From assembly GCF_038595065.1 (NCBI RefSeq), contig NZ_CP152003.1:3700001-3764000 (forward strand): a stretch of DNA of 64,000 nt, given 5' to 3'. Below are positions 18,009 through 25,042 of this stretch, piece after piece. How positions within the stretch are numbered: the stretch's first letter is position 1; the number at the start of each line of letters is the position of its first letter. The DNA is from Sutcliffiella sp. FSL R7-0096. GTDB lineage: Bacteria; Bacillota; Bacilli; Bacillales; Bacillaceae_I. The translations under genes and the position numbers were made by a program. The notes below the pieces were generated by a model, which did no database searches, had not been told where the DNA came from, and saw only the letters and a list, made by a program, of their open reading frames with translations.

Positions 18009-18632
18009 TTATGGCACTAATAAAATTGTATCTTTTTCAAAAAGAACGAACCATAAATCGTCATTCTCGGAAAGGCGAACAACCGATAGCGGTTTTTCTT
18101 CCAAAGTCTTTTCAAGTATTGGGCCTTGTTTATTATTTACTTGCAGAACATAATTGTCTGTATCCAATTCTTCTATATTAGTAGAAAAACTATTCTCAAC
18201 CTTTATTCTGAATTTCCCTTGCCTTTTCTCCACTTGCAATTCCGGGTTATAGTAGGTCCAATTGTTTTCTTCCTTCAGCCAAACCCCATCCGTTTTTTGA
18301 TCCTGTTGCATATCGGTTGGAGTAATCTTCAGGTTTACTGCTTGAAGGGTTTCAAAACGATAGTTGTTCTCTGTATCCACTTGATAGGTAACAAGAATCG
18401 GTTCCCCTTCATGTTCTCTCACCATTGTAAGCTTCGGAATGGCCTGTTCCTGATTTCTCTCTTGTAAGACCACAGCCATTTGCTTTACTGCTTTTTCTTG
18501 TGGCGGGGCGGTTACGGGTTCTTCCTGAGGAGTATACTGATTTACAAATAAGTACAGAGTTACAGTAGCAATTGCAGCAATAATGGAGAATCGAATAACT
18601 TTTTCCTTGCCAGTTTCCTTATACATCTTCAT
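18009..18632 (-). CDS. Membrane-anchored protein of unknown function
   Basis: 207 aa with one transmembrane helix at about residues 12-31 (VIRFSIIAAIATVTLYLFV) and an external domain rich in beta-type segments. There is no lipobox cysteine. I do not recognise a family. It lies between dgcP and rpsD, transcribed away from rpsD. Upstream 18633-18747 contains AT-rich sequence and the rpsD promoter only. Confidence 0.65.
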   Translation of the reverse strand: MKMYKETGKEKVIRFSIIAAIATVTLYLFVNQYTPQEEPVTAPPQEKAVKQMAVVLQERNQEQAIPKLTMVREHEGEPILVTYQVDTENNYRFETLQAVNLKITPTDMQQDQKTDGVWLKEENNWTYYNPELQVEKRQGKFRIKVENSFSTNIEELDTDNYVLQVNNKQGPILEKTLEEKPLSVVRLSENDDLWFVLFEKDTILLVP

Positions 18633-18747
18633 TCCACCTTGATATAATTCTGAAAAAATTATATCATAAACATCTACTTCTTTTTCCTATTTAATAGTCC
18701 CCAAAATTATTTTAACTGTACAGTCCCCAACCTTTTCTAAACTATCC

Positions 18748-18777
18748 TTGACTTCTTATCCTTTTTTCCGATATAAT
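18748..18777 (+). promoter_or_regulatory. Sigma-A promoter of rpsD
   Basis: TTGACT (18748-18753), 18-base spacer, TATAAT (18772-18777). The predicted transcript begins near 18784, leaving a leader of about 185 bases. Confidence 0.85.
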
Positions 18778-18783
18778 AGCCTT

Positions 18784-18959
18784 TGTGTAAAATATTGCAG
18801 CCTATGTGGTATGCTATGTTGATTCATTTTGTTCCCCGTATTGCTTTACGGAGGTGTATCGTGTAACTCTTTGCTGCAGAGCGAGGATACATGAAAACAA
18901 AATGTTCAAGTAGATTAGTCACATCTGTTATTATTTTACAACAAATAATAACACGAAGG
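18784..18959 (+). promoter_or_regulatory. rpsD leader, probable S4-binding autoregulatory RNA
   Basis: The long untranslated leader contains paired segments, for example TACGGAGGTGTATCGTG and GCGAGGATACATGAA, and GTTATTATTTTAC/AATAATAAC before the ribosome site. In B. subtilis rpsD is known to be autoregulated by S4 through a leader of similar length. I see the length and helices but did not align the pseudoknot. Confidence 0.6.
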
Positions 18960-18970
18960 AGGAGTCATTC

Positions 18971-19573
18971 ATGGCTCGTTATACAGGTCCAAGTTGGAAA
19001 CTCTCTCGCCGTCTAGGCATTTCATTAAGCGGTACAGGTAAAGAATTAGAAAAGCGTCCTTACGCACCAGGACAACACGGTCCTAACCAACGTAAAAAGC
19101 TTTCTGAGTACGGCTTGCAATTACAAGAAAAACAAAAATTACGTCACATGTACGGCGTAAATGAGCGTCAATTCCGTAGCATTTTCGATGCTGCTGGTAA
19201 AATGCAAGGTAAGCACGGTGAAAACTTCATGATTCTTTTAGAATCTCGTTTAGACAACCTAGTTTACCGTTTAGGTCTTGCTCGCACTCGTCGTGGAGCT
19301 CGTCAATTAGTTAACCACGGTCATATCACGGTTGATGGATCTCGCGTAGATATCCCATCTTACCGCGTAAAGCCTGGTCAAGTAATCGGCGTTCGCGAAA
19401 AGTCTCGCAACCTAAGCTCTGTTAAAGAATCTGTTGAAGTAAACAACTTCGTACCAGAATTCTTAACTTTCAGTGCTGACGCTTTAGAAGGAACGTTCAC
19501 TCGTTTACCTGAGCGCTCTGAATTAGCTGCTGAAATCAATGAAGCACTAATCGTTGAGTTCTACTCTCGTTAA
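18971..19573 (+). CDS. rpsD: 30S ribosomal protein S4
   Basis: Primary 16S rRNA-binding protein of the small subunit, exactly 200 aa. The S4 RNA-binding domain is visible in [28 protein letters not shown] near residues 92-120. ATG at 18971 follows AAGGAGGAG. Codon use is strongly biased, as expected for a ribosomal gene. The last 20 bases, including the stop, are the prophage attachment core; integration leaves the protein intact, ending EFYSR. The natural terminator is now at 60422, on the other side of the prophage. Confidence 0.98.
   Translation: MARYTGPSWKLSRRLGISLSGTGKELEKRPYAPGQHGPNQRKKLSEYGLQLQEKQKLRHMYGVNERQFRSIFDAAGKMQGKHGENFMILLESRLDNLVYRLGLARTRRGARQLVNHGHITVDGSRVDIPSYRVKPGQVIGVREKSRNLSSVKESVEVNNFVPEFLTFSADALEGTFTRLPERSELAAEINEALIVEFYSR
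19554..19573 (+). repeat. attL core
   Basis: TTGAGTTCTACTCTCGTTAA, the final codons and stop of rpsD, repeated exactly at 60388-60407. The identity ends at both sides (G before and GCG after here; T before and TAG after at attR). Confidence 0.95.
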
Positions 19574-19601
19574 GCGAATTGCTATGTAAATAGCATAACC
19601 A

Positions 19602-19650
19602 AAAACCCCTAGAAACCTTGATATATCAATGGTTATAGGGGTTTTCTTTT
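19602..19650 (+). terminator. Phage-supplied terminator for rpsD
   Basis: AAAACCCCTA / TAGGGGTTTT stem with inner AACC/GGTT and a following T-rich run, 29 bases after the restored rpsD stop and inside the prophage. It functionally replaces the displaced host terminator. Confidence 0.9.
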
Positions 19651-19690
19651 TTCTCTGCTTTGTAAAATAACTTATTCTAAATGTTTTATT

Positions 19691-19720
19691 TGGGGGAGGT
19701 TGGGGGAGGTTTTGGGGGCA
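19691..19720 (+). repeat. Candidate integrase arm sites on the attL side
   Basis: Two abutting copies of TGGGGGAGGT (19691-19700, 19701-19710) and a partial third, TTTGGGGGCA. The same 10-mer occurs twice beside attR at 60316 and 60328. Such short direct repeats flanking a core are typical of the arm-type sites bound by the N-terminal domain of tyrosine integrases. Confidence 0.7.
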
Positions 19721-19767
19721 TTTTTTGAAACGGACAGACACCCTCTTCCAACCAACTATTATATTCC

Positions 19768-20007
19768 CTACCTTAAATCAATATGCCGTCTACATTTTGT
19801 ACACACAAATAAATATTCCTCTACCTCCTGGTGCCTCTTTAGCTTCCTGCAGGTCTGGCACGATAGTTCTACGAGACGTCCCTCGGACTCTGAGCCTCCC
19901 GTCATATTGACGTGCTCCTCAACCTCTTGGAAGTCTTGCTGATTATTGAACAAACAAAAGGCAAAGGACGTCGCCAGTACGCCTGTAAGCAGGCTGACTA
20001 ACTCCAT
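19768..20007 (-). CDS. Small membrane-anchored zinc-ribbon protein
   Basis: 79 aa. An N-terminal hydrophobic stretch (residues 3-20) is followed by a polar region and a four-cysteine ribbon, CQTCRKLKRHQEVEEYLFVCTKC, near residues 50-72. Start ATG at 20007 overlaps the end of the upstream ribbon-helix-helix gene by 10 bases, indicating coupled translation. Family and role are unknown. It is the last gene of a small minus-strand operon beside attL. Confidence 0.6.
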   Translation of the reverse strand: MELVSLLTGVLATSFAFCLFNNQQDFQEVEEHVNMTGGSESEGRLVELSCQTCRKLKRHQEVEEYLFVCTKCRRHIDLR

Positions 20008-20282
20008 GTGGACATTTCACTTTTAAGTGCATATTTGACGTCAGCTTCATCATGTTTCTTTAGCGGTAGCACTCTGTACGCCTCGTAGACACCAAACTCA
20101 TTCTGGAGTTTTTCAACCATTGCTTCGTCATCCAGACACCTTTCTAATATTAACCCTGCTAATGTGGTCGGTCTCATCTGACAAGCTGTTGACAACATAT
20201 TCAATTTCTTTAGATAACTATTAGACAATGAAATTCCTACTCTGTTAATCTTCTTATTTCCCAGTCCCTTATCTTCTATCAT
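19998..20282 (-). CDS. Ribbon-helix-helix (CopG-like) DNA-binding protein
   Basis: 94 aa. Residues 12-50 (NRVGISLSNSYLKKLNMLSTACQ then RPTTLAGLILERCL) fit the strand-helix-turn-helix layout of RHH repressors, with the polar beta strand VGISLS. ATG at 20282 follows GGGAGG. It overlaps the downstream membrane zinc-ribbon gene. Three GACGTC palindromes lie in or near this gene. RHH proteins include plasmid copy-number and partition regulators and MetJ; which role applies here is not known. Confidence 0.65.
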   Translation of the reverse strand: MIEDKGLGNKKINRVGISLSNSYLKKLNMLSTACQMRPTTLAGLILERCLDDEAMVEKLQNEFGVYEAYRVLPLKKHDEADVKYALKSEMSTWS

Positions 20283-20352
20283 TCCTATAACCTCCCAAAA
20301 TATCCATTGCCAATTGACATGTGTAATTGTAGCACACTGTAACAGTTGATTT

Positions 20353-20724
20353 CTAAGAGTAGGGCAGGAGGGAGGCCCTGATTGCCCCCTGGTTCCGGAC
20401 CTCTATTCGCCTCCCCTCCCCTTGTGGCTGTAAGTCGGGAGTAGGGACGTCTTTTACTGCATTCTGGCCATATATTTCCGCATTTTGTTCTAGCCAATAC
20501 TTAGCCTCCCTCAAGGACCATTTAGGCTGTGGAAGAGGGACATCTTCCCTCTCCTCCTGGTCATAAAAGTATGGCTTCATCAGCTGGTGAAATTGTGAAG
20601 AGTAAGCAGCCGTGAATAATGCAGCTCTAATTATTTGGTTGCGATCCAGGGACGTCACTTTAAACACATCATCCACATACTTCTGGAAGACATCATGATA
20701 CCTTACTGTTGGACGGTACACCAT
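20353..20724 (-). CDS. Possible second ribbon-helix-helix protein, 123 aa
   Basis: Residues 4-42 (RPTVRYHDVF, QKYVDDVFKVT, SLDRNQIIRAALFTAA) resemble a strand plus two helices of an RHH domain. The remainder is an acidic and proline-rich tail without a recognised domain. ATG at 20724 follows GGAGGAGGTG at a slightly long spacing. It overlaps the 48-aa gene upstream. I infer DNA binding only from the N-terminal pattern. Confidence 0.5.
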   Translation of the reverse strand: MVYRPTVRYHDVFQKYVDDVFKVTSLDRNQIIRAALFTAAYSSQFHQLMKPYFYDQEEREDVPLPQPKWSLREAKYWLEQNAEIYGQNAVKDVPTPDLQPQGEGRRIEVRNQGAIRASLLPYS

Positions 20725-20839
20725 TAGTGGACGTCACCTCCTCCACAAGTGCTTTTAATAATCGCTCTCCTTCTGACGTCAAAAATACGTCTCTACGCGT
20801 CAATAAGACTTCTGCCAACTCTTTAGTCATGAATTTCAC
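20693..20839 (-). CDS. 48-aa protein, first gene of the attL-side operon
   Basis: GTG at 20839 follows AAGGAGG with 7-base spacing; the frame reads KFMTKELAEVLLTRRDVFLTSEGERLLKALVEEV and ends inside the next gene. It is mostly helical by composition, with no cysteine or membrane segment. Family unknown. The overlap of 32 bases with the next gene suggests translational coupling. Confidence 0.5.
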   Translation of the reverse strand: MKFMTKELAEVLLTRRDVFLTSEGERLLKALVEEVTSTNGVPSNSKVS

Positions 20840-21013
20840 AAAAACGCCTCCTTGGGGTCATTTTGGCGCCCTGATGACGCCTTTAATAAAACATATGTAT
20901 TTGAACAGTAAATATGTCTTGTTAACTTAACTTTTTTATTTTGATATTTATTAATGATTAGAGGAATTACTTTTAACTACGTTGAATGAGTTTATAATAC
21001 GGGGGTGGTCTTC

Positions 21014-21271
21014 ATGCCGATCAATGGCTTTGTATGTAATCTTAGAGTGATATTAGCAGAAGAAAAAATGAGAAATCCATCTTTTACACAGAAAAGACTT
21101 GCAGAGAAGATAAATTTGAGCCGTACTGCCTTAAATGCCCTGGTCAATGAGAAGAGTTTACCTAGCTTTGAAGTGGCTTATAACCTAGCAAAAGAGCTAG
21201 ATCGACCAATTGAACGAATTTGGGTGAAGTTCGATGATAGAGTCGAATTCAAAGAGAGTGATAGTGTATGA
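21014..21271 (+). CDS. XRE-family helix-turn-helix regulator
   Basis: 85 aa from ATG 21014 (GGGGG eight bases upstream). A Cro/CI-type helix-turn-helix spans about residues 21-60 (FTQKRLAEKINLSRTALNALVNEKSLPSFEVAYNLAKEL). TATAAT at 20993 gives a promoter with a very short leader. It is an accessory regulator separate from the immunity repressor at the other end of the prophage. It is followed by an overlapping 63-aa gene. Confidence 0.8.
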   Translation: MPINGFVCNLRVILAEEKMRNPSFTQKRLAEKINLSRTALNALVNEKSLPSFEVAYNLAKELDRPIERIWVKFDDRVEFKESDSV

Positions 21272-21459
21272 GAAACAAAATTGAAGTTGGTGATACAATC
21301 AGAAATCCTGAAAATGGCCTTGTTGGTATTCTGAAGAAAGAGGAAGGTAGAGAAAACTACTATGTTGAGGGTCATCATGAGTATGCTGGCAAGTGGCAAA
21401 CTGCCGGTGGAACGTTGAAGGACTATCAGAAATGGGATTTGTACCAGAAAGGAAAATAA
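21268..21459 (+). CDS. 63-aa protein of unknown function
   Basis: Starts in an ATGA overlap with the XRE gene. The sequence starts MRNKIEVGDTIRNPENGLVGILKKEEG and looks like a small beta-rich domain (KOW- or SH3-like in feel). No family assigned. Confidence 0.55.
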   Translation: MRNKIEVGDTIRNPENGLVGILKKEEGRENYYVEGHHEYAGKWQTAGGTLKDYQKWDLYQKGK

Positions 21460-21570
21460 TGCACTATATCAAATTTTTTACCAAAAAAGTTTTATAATTT
21501 ACAAATTTTCCATTTGCCGTTATGTTTTTATGGTAATATCAATATGTAAAATAAAGGGGGATTGGTTACT

Positions 21571-22131
21571 ATGAGTAAAGAAAAAATCAAAAAGCCATTT
21601 TATAAAAAGTGGTGGGTATGGCTAATTGCTTTCGTTATTATCATTGGTGCTGCAACAAGTGGTGGGGATGAAACGACACCGGACGCGAGCTCAACAAGTC
21701 CAGCAAATACTGAAGTGAAAGAGGAAAACACTGAAGTTGATGATACCACAGAAGAAGCTTCTGAAGAACAGGAAAGTGATGAATCAGGAAGTGAAGAGGA
21801 AGCAGAAGAAGCTAAAGAGGAAAGTGTTCCTAGAGAATATAAATCAGCTTTAAAGAAAGCAGAGTCATATGCAGCAACTATGCATATGTCAAAACAAGGC
21901 ATTTATGATCAATTAGTATCAGAATACGGAGAAAACTTCCCAGAAGATGCAGCTACATATGCTATTGATAATATCGAATGGGATTGGAATGAAAATGCAC
22001 TAAAGAAAGCACAATCATATGCCGAAAATATGGATATGTCTAATCAGGGAATTTATGACCAGCTAATATCAGATTATGGGGAGAAATTCACTCCTGAAGA
22101 AGCACAATATGCTATTGATAATTTAGAATAA
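21571..22131 (+). CDS. Ltp-type host-surface protein (superinfection exclusion)
   Basis: 186 aa from ATG 21571 after AAAGGGGG. A transmembrane segment at residues 13-31 (WWVWLIAFVIIIGAATSGG) is followed by a Ser/Glu-rich spacer and two Ltp repeats, ALKKAESYAATMHMSKQGIY and ALKKAQSYAENMDMSNQGIY with their continuations, to the C terminus. Ltp of Streptococcus thermophilus phage TP-J34 blocks DNA injection by related phages and has such repeats. This version lacks a lipobox cysteine and would be anchored by its helix. It has a terminator right after it. Confidence 0.85.
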   Translation: MSKEKIKKPFYKKWWVWLIAFVIIIGAATSGGDETTPDASSTSPANTEVKEENTEVDDTTEEASEEQESDESGSEEEAEEAKEESVPREYKSALKKAESYAATMHMSKQGIYDQLVSEYGENFPEDAATYAIDNIEWDWNENALKKAQSYAENMDMSNQGIYDQLISDYGEKFTPEEAQYAIDNLE

Positions 22132-22136
22132 TGAAT

Positions 22137-22167
22137 AAGCCCCTCCAATTCGGAAGGGCTTTTTTAT
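22137..22167 (+). terminator. Terminator of the Ltp-type gene
   Basis: AAGCCCCTCC / GGAAGGGCTT stem with one mismatch, then TTTTTT. Confidence 0.9.
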
Positions 22168-22171
22168 CTAA

Positions 22172-22282
22172 TTACATCTTTTCCAATTTAATTTTGTTTG
22201 AGTTAATTAAGTTTGATTTCTTCGTTATCGTTACTTTTGATTTACATTTACCGTCCTTTGAAACGACCTCATAAGTTACCAT
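22172..22282 (-). CDS. 36-aa protein after the amidase
   Basis: ATG at 22282 follows GAGGAGTGATAACGG. The product begins MVTYEVVSKDGKCKSKVTITKK and ends LEKM. The strong ribosome site and tight fit behind the amidase support it; no family known. Confidence 0.5.
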   Translation of the reverse strand: MVTYEVVSKDGKCKSKVTITKKSNLINSNKIKLEKM

Positions 22283-22306
22283 CCGTTATCACTCCTCTAT
22301 ATTTTT

Positions 22307-23197
22307 TTACAAAGACTTATAAAATTTACCCATAGCTGCTGCTGCTTCGTAACGATCTTTCCCCGTTAACTCCACAAACTTGTTTCCTTTGAGTCCATCT
22401 TTAGACCCTCCGCACACAATAACTTCTTTTGCTACTTGGATTTGTGTTGCGGTAGAGCGTAGGAAAATAGGTACTCTCAAGCGTCCTGCGATAAGCTCCG
22501 CAGCAGGAAAATCTGAATACTGATTAATAACAATAGCTTTTTCTAACATGAATGGTTCCTCCTTTTTTGGTGGTGCTGGTTTCGGCTTTGGTTGGACAGG
22601 TGCAGCATTTATAGGAATAACTCCATGAGTCATATCCAGCAATTCTTTATAATAAGATGCCCTTGTAACCATCGGTGCTGGGCAGTTTTTCCCCGTTACG
22701 TCATAATGGCGGACAAAACGGTTATATGTGTCTTTCAGTTGAGGGAAACGGTTTTGTAACATTTGATGTACCAGGGCGGTACGTTTTAAGGTATCTGGAT
22801 GAATGGATCCATCTTTCTCCTGGCACATCTCCACACTTACCGTTAAGAGGTTGGCGTTTCCCCCTGGATATTGAGGGCTTGTTGCACGTAAGGTGGATAA
22901 TAACGGACCTTGTCGTCTGTCGTTTGCTTGGAAACACACTTCATCCAGAGGAACAAGCTCTAATGCTTCCTCTTTATCTACAAAGATATGTGCGCTGGCA
23001 TACCTTTTCTTATCTTCTGGTTGTTTATCGTTAAGATCAGGTAACGAACTATCAAAATACGTAAAGTGGTTAGATGCTGAAGCTCCATGATTTGCAGTAG
23101 CATGATCCACAACAGCTTGCACTCTCAGTAACTTAATGCCGGGCCTTGTGGTAGGATGTCTACGGATGTGCCTCTTTTTATAATTCAATGCAACCAT
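22307..23197 (-). CDS. N-acetylmuramoyl-L-alanine amidase (endolysin)
   Basis: Cuts the amide between muramic acid and the stem peptide to release virions. It is 296 aa from ATG 23197 (AAGGAGAGA upstream). The amidase_2 domain covers about residues 20-185, with zinc ligands in VVDHATAN and RHYDVTGKNCPAP. A proline/lysine linker (PVQPKPKPAPPKKEE) leads to a C-terminal region (residues about 215-296, KAIVINQYSDFPAAELIAGR onward) resembling one cell-wall-binding repeat 2 unit. It lies directly behind the holin. Confidence 0.92.
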   Translation of the reverse strand: MVALNYKKRHIRRHPTTRPGIKLLRVQAVVDHATANHGASASNHFTYFDSSLPDLNDKQPEDKKRYASAHIFVDKEEALELVPLDEVCFQANDRRQGPLLSTLRATSPQYPGGNANLLTVSVEMCQEKDGSIHPDTLKRTALVHQMLQNRFPQLKDTYNRFVRHYDVTGKNCPAPMVTRASYYKELLDMTHGVIPINAAPVQPKPKPAPPKKEEPFMLEKAIVINQYSDFPAAELIAGRLRVPIFLRSTATQIQVAKEVIVCGGSKDGLKGNKFVELTGKDRYEAAAAMGKFYKSL

Positions 23198-23242
23198 AAC
23201 AATCTCTCCTTTCAAAATTAAAAACCACCACGGATGGCAGCT

Positions 23243-23503
23243 CTACTTCTTGATTAATCCTTGGGCTTTTAACGCGTTCTCTTTCAGTTGTTGTGCCTGT
23301 TTACTGACATAGGTGTTCTTCCAGATTCCCCATAGGTTCCATGCTAGGAATGCCGTCAGCATGACAGCTGCTACAAATGGGCCAACATACTTCTCTAGGT
23401 CCCAGCCAAATACCGCGGTTAAAAACAAAGCAACCGCAGATCCCCAAGCGCTTAATAAAATGCCCCAGTCTTTCCATGTTTGTGGTTTCGTGTACATAAT
23501 CAT
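23243..23503 (-). CDS. Phage holin (XhlB / phi-LC3 type)
   Basis: 86 aa with two hydrophobic helices (about residues 13-32 and 40-62) and a charged C-terminal tail KNTYVSKQAQQLKENALKAQGLIKK, the layout of class II holins. It makes membrane lesions that let the amidase out. The first ATG overlaps the previous stop (ATGA); the in-frame ATG two codons later has better spacing to GGGAGGA and may be the true start. Confidence 0.85.
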   Translation of the reverse strand: MIMYTKPQTWKDWGILLSAWGSAVALFLTAVFGWDLEKYVGPFVAAVMLTAFLAWNLWGIWKNTYVSKQAQQLKENALKAQGLIKK

Positions 23504-23880
23504 TCTCCTCCCATTCCTAATCCATTACGAAATATGACCCAACAAAAAGCAGCGAACCCCGCAGCGAACGGCGTGGCAAAAAGAAAAAAGACCTTCCAGG
23601 CGAAAGTCTTCATACTTTTATAATTTTTCTCATGCATTTTATTGGAGTTTTCGACTAGTTCTTTAAAGTCATCAAATTGTTTTTTTATATCATCTTCTAC
23701 TTTGTCTAGACGCTTATGTGCTGACTTTGCGCTCTCATCCGTCCGTTCTGCCAACTCTTTCACGTTACGAAGATTTTCAAATTTTTCGGTGTGACTAAAC
23801 ACTGTCTTATCGACTTCATGGAGGGTCTTTTGTATGTCTTTAATCCCGTCCTTCATTTCTCTTACATCTTGCTCCCTCAT
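23500..23880 (-). CDS. XhlA-like hemolysin/lysis accessory protein
   Basis: 126 aa from ATG 23880, which follows GGAGGAGG; upstream in-frame codons lack a site. A long charged coiled coil (residues 1-95) ends in one transmembrane helix (about 100-120, VFFLFATPFAAGFAAFCWVIF). This is the layout of XhlA, which cooperates with the XhlB holin in PBSX lysis. Immediately upstream of and overlapping the holin. Confidence 0.8.
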   Translation of the reverse strand: MREQDVREMKDGIKDIQKTLHEVDKTVFSHTEKFENLRNVKELAERTDESAKSAHKRLDKVEDDIKKQFDDFKELVENSNKMHEKNYKSMKTFAWKVFFLFATPFAAGFAAFCWVIFRNGLGMGGE

Positions 23881-23959
23881 TTTCTCCTCCTCCAATGACA
23901 ACAACGGTAAGGCCCCCTAACATAGAAAGACATCTTATGCCCCTCATTTTGTTTCTATA

Positions 23960-24172
23960 TTATTCTGATAATCGAGTAGCTAAATGCTGTTTTACAATCC
24001 CAGTTAATGCCGTAATCGATTCGTTTCCACGATACTCTTCCGAGGTCAAAGGAATAATCCCATTTATGTTAATGTTTCTTTCTGCTGTGTGGCCACTAAA
24101 GCTTATTTGTACAGAACTTACTTCTCCCTCATCGGTCCATTGTACATTGGTAGATCTAATTTGAATAATCAC
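23960..24172 (-). CDS. Small tail-distal phage protein, 70 aa
   Basis: GTG start at 24172 in a GTGA overlap with the previous gene. The product contains no recognised motif; the C-terminal end EESITALTGIVKQHLATRL-like helix is amphipathic. It lies between the tail fibre genes and the lysis cassette, as small baseplate-associated proteins often do. Confidence 0.6.
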   Translation of the reverse strand: MIIQIRSTNVQWTDEGEVSSVQISFSGHTAERNININGIIPLTSEEYRGNESITALTGIVKQHLATRLSE

Positions 24173-24597
24173 TCTTCATCACTCTCCTCATCTGCATTTT
24201 CAAAAGCTTCACAAATATGGTCATAGGCAAATGCTTCACTTCCTGCTACCTCTCCATCGTAATCCAGTACAATAGCTTTAACGGTTTTTAACATACCATG
24301 GTGATCACCACCCTCAATGATAAACTTTTCACTTAGAAGTTCTTCTTGTTGTTGTTTGAAACCAGCTACATCCTCAATGTCAAAGTTTCCATTTTCTTTT
24401 TTGTTTGGCGCTCCGTTTTCGTTTACTCCAGCGTACTCTTTAATTAGTTCTAATTCTTCTTCTGCAATTTGCTTGTTTTTCTCGATAAGAAGGTTGGCCA
24501 GTCGAGTACGATGCCTTGATTGTTTTCCTTTCAGCTTTAAATTGATAAGAAAAGATGCTATTCCTGCTACGTAGTTATAAGAAATTTGAATTTTCAT
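24169..24597 (-). CDS. DUF1617-like phage protein
   Basis: 142 aa from ATG 24597 (GGAGGACCAACTC upstream). Helical and acidic, beginning MKIQISYNYVAGIASFLINLKLKGKQSR, with a very acidic C terminus (ENADEESDEE). Proteins of this kind lie between tail fibre and lysis genes in many Firmicute siphophages. Function unknown. Confidence 0.6.
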   Translation of the reverse strand: MKIQISYNYVAGIASFLINLKLKGKQSRHRTRLANLLIEKNKQIAEEELELIKEYAGVNENGAPNKKENGNFDIEDVAGFKQQQEELLSEKFIIEGGDHHGMLKTVKAIVLDYDGEVAGSEAFAYDHICEAFENADEESDEE

Positions 24598-24627
24598 GAG
24601 TTGGTCCTCCAATTTTAGTTAAATTAA

Positions 24628-24654
24628 AAACAGGCAAGGAGCACCTGCCTGTTT
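24628..24654 (-). terminator. Internal late-operon terminator
   Basis: AAACAGGCA / TGCCTGTTT perfect stem, followed on the minus strand by TTAATTT. Separates the 120-aa gene from DUF1617 and lysis genes; may reduce read-through. Confidence 0.75.
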
Positions 24655-24665
24655 GATTACTTTAT

Positions 24666-25028
24666 TTAGAATGGAATAGATATGAAATAGAATCTTGCTC
24701 CACTTTCCCCTGGGTAGTCGCTTGTTTCTACCTCATAGTTTAGGAAAACATATTTTTCGATGTCAGGAAGGTAGTAAACTAGTTCGTATCGCTTGAGTGT
24801 GGGTGTCACTCTCCTTAAGTATTCACCGACAAGTTCCGCCTCAATAATTGTGTGTTCCTCTCCGGTAGAGGGATGGCTGGTTGGATTCATCCCAAAAGCA
24901 GGGTTGTCATCGGCCAAACGATAACGTTTGCCATCAATCTCATTTACATACATGTATTCCTTATGCTCCGTTTCGAGAAACCTGAAAGAATACGTGACTT
25001 CTTTTTTCCAGTTCAGTATTGGTGCCAT
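24666..25028 (-). CDS. Phage protein of unknown function, 120 aa
   Basis: ATG at 25028 with AAGGAGGG upstream. The sequence is rich in aromatic and beta-type segments (YSFRFLETEHKEYMYVNEI, YELVYYLPDIEKYVFLNYEV), suggesting a compact beta domain. It is directly downstream of tal, so a baseplate or adhesin accessory role is plausible but not shown. Confidence 0.55.
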   Translation of the reverse strand: MAPILNWKKEVTYSFRFLETEHKEYMYVNEIDGKRYRLADDNPAFGMNPTSHPSTGEEHTIIEAELVGEYLRRVTPTLKRYELVYYLPDIEKYVFLNYEVETSDYPGESGARFYFISIPF

Positions 25029-25042
25029 TATACCCTCCTTAA

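Larger units (their letters stand above)
19875..20780. repeat. Cluster of seven GACGTC palindromes
   Basis: Exact copies at 19875, 19967, 20037, 20446, 20651, 20730 and 20775, with near matches (GACGTG at 19909, ACGCGTC at 20793). They fall in coding sequence in all three frames (Asp-Val, x-Thr-Ser, Gly-Arg), so they are not a codon or amino-acid effect. Confidence 0.7.

Noticed and set aside
18784-18959. tRNA or T-box in the rpsD leader
   Set aside because: No cloverleaf and no T-box sequence; length and gene fit an S4 autoregulatory leader.
20709-20930. 73-codon open frame on the plus strand
   Set aside because: It covers a minus-strand gene start with a good ribosome site and has none itself.
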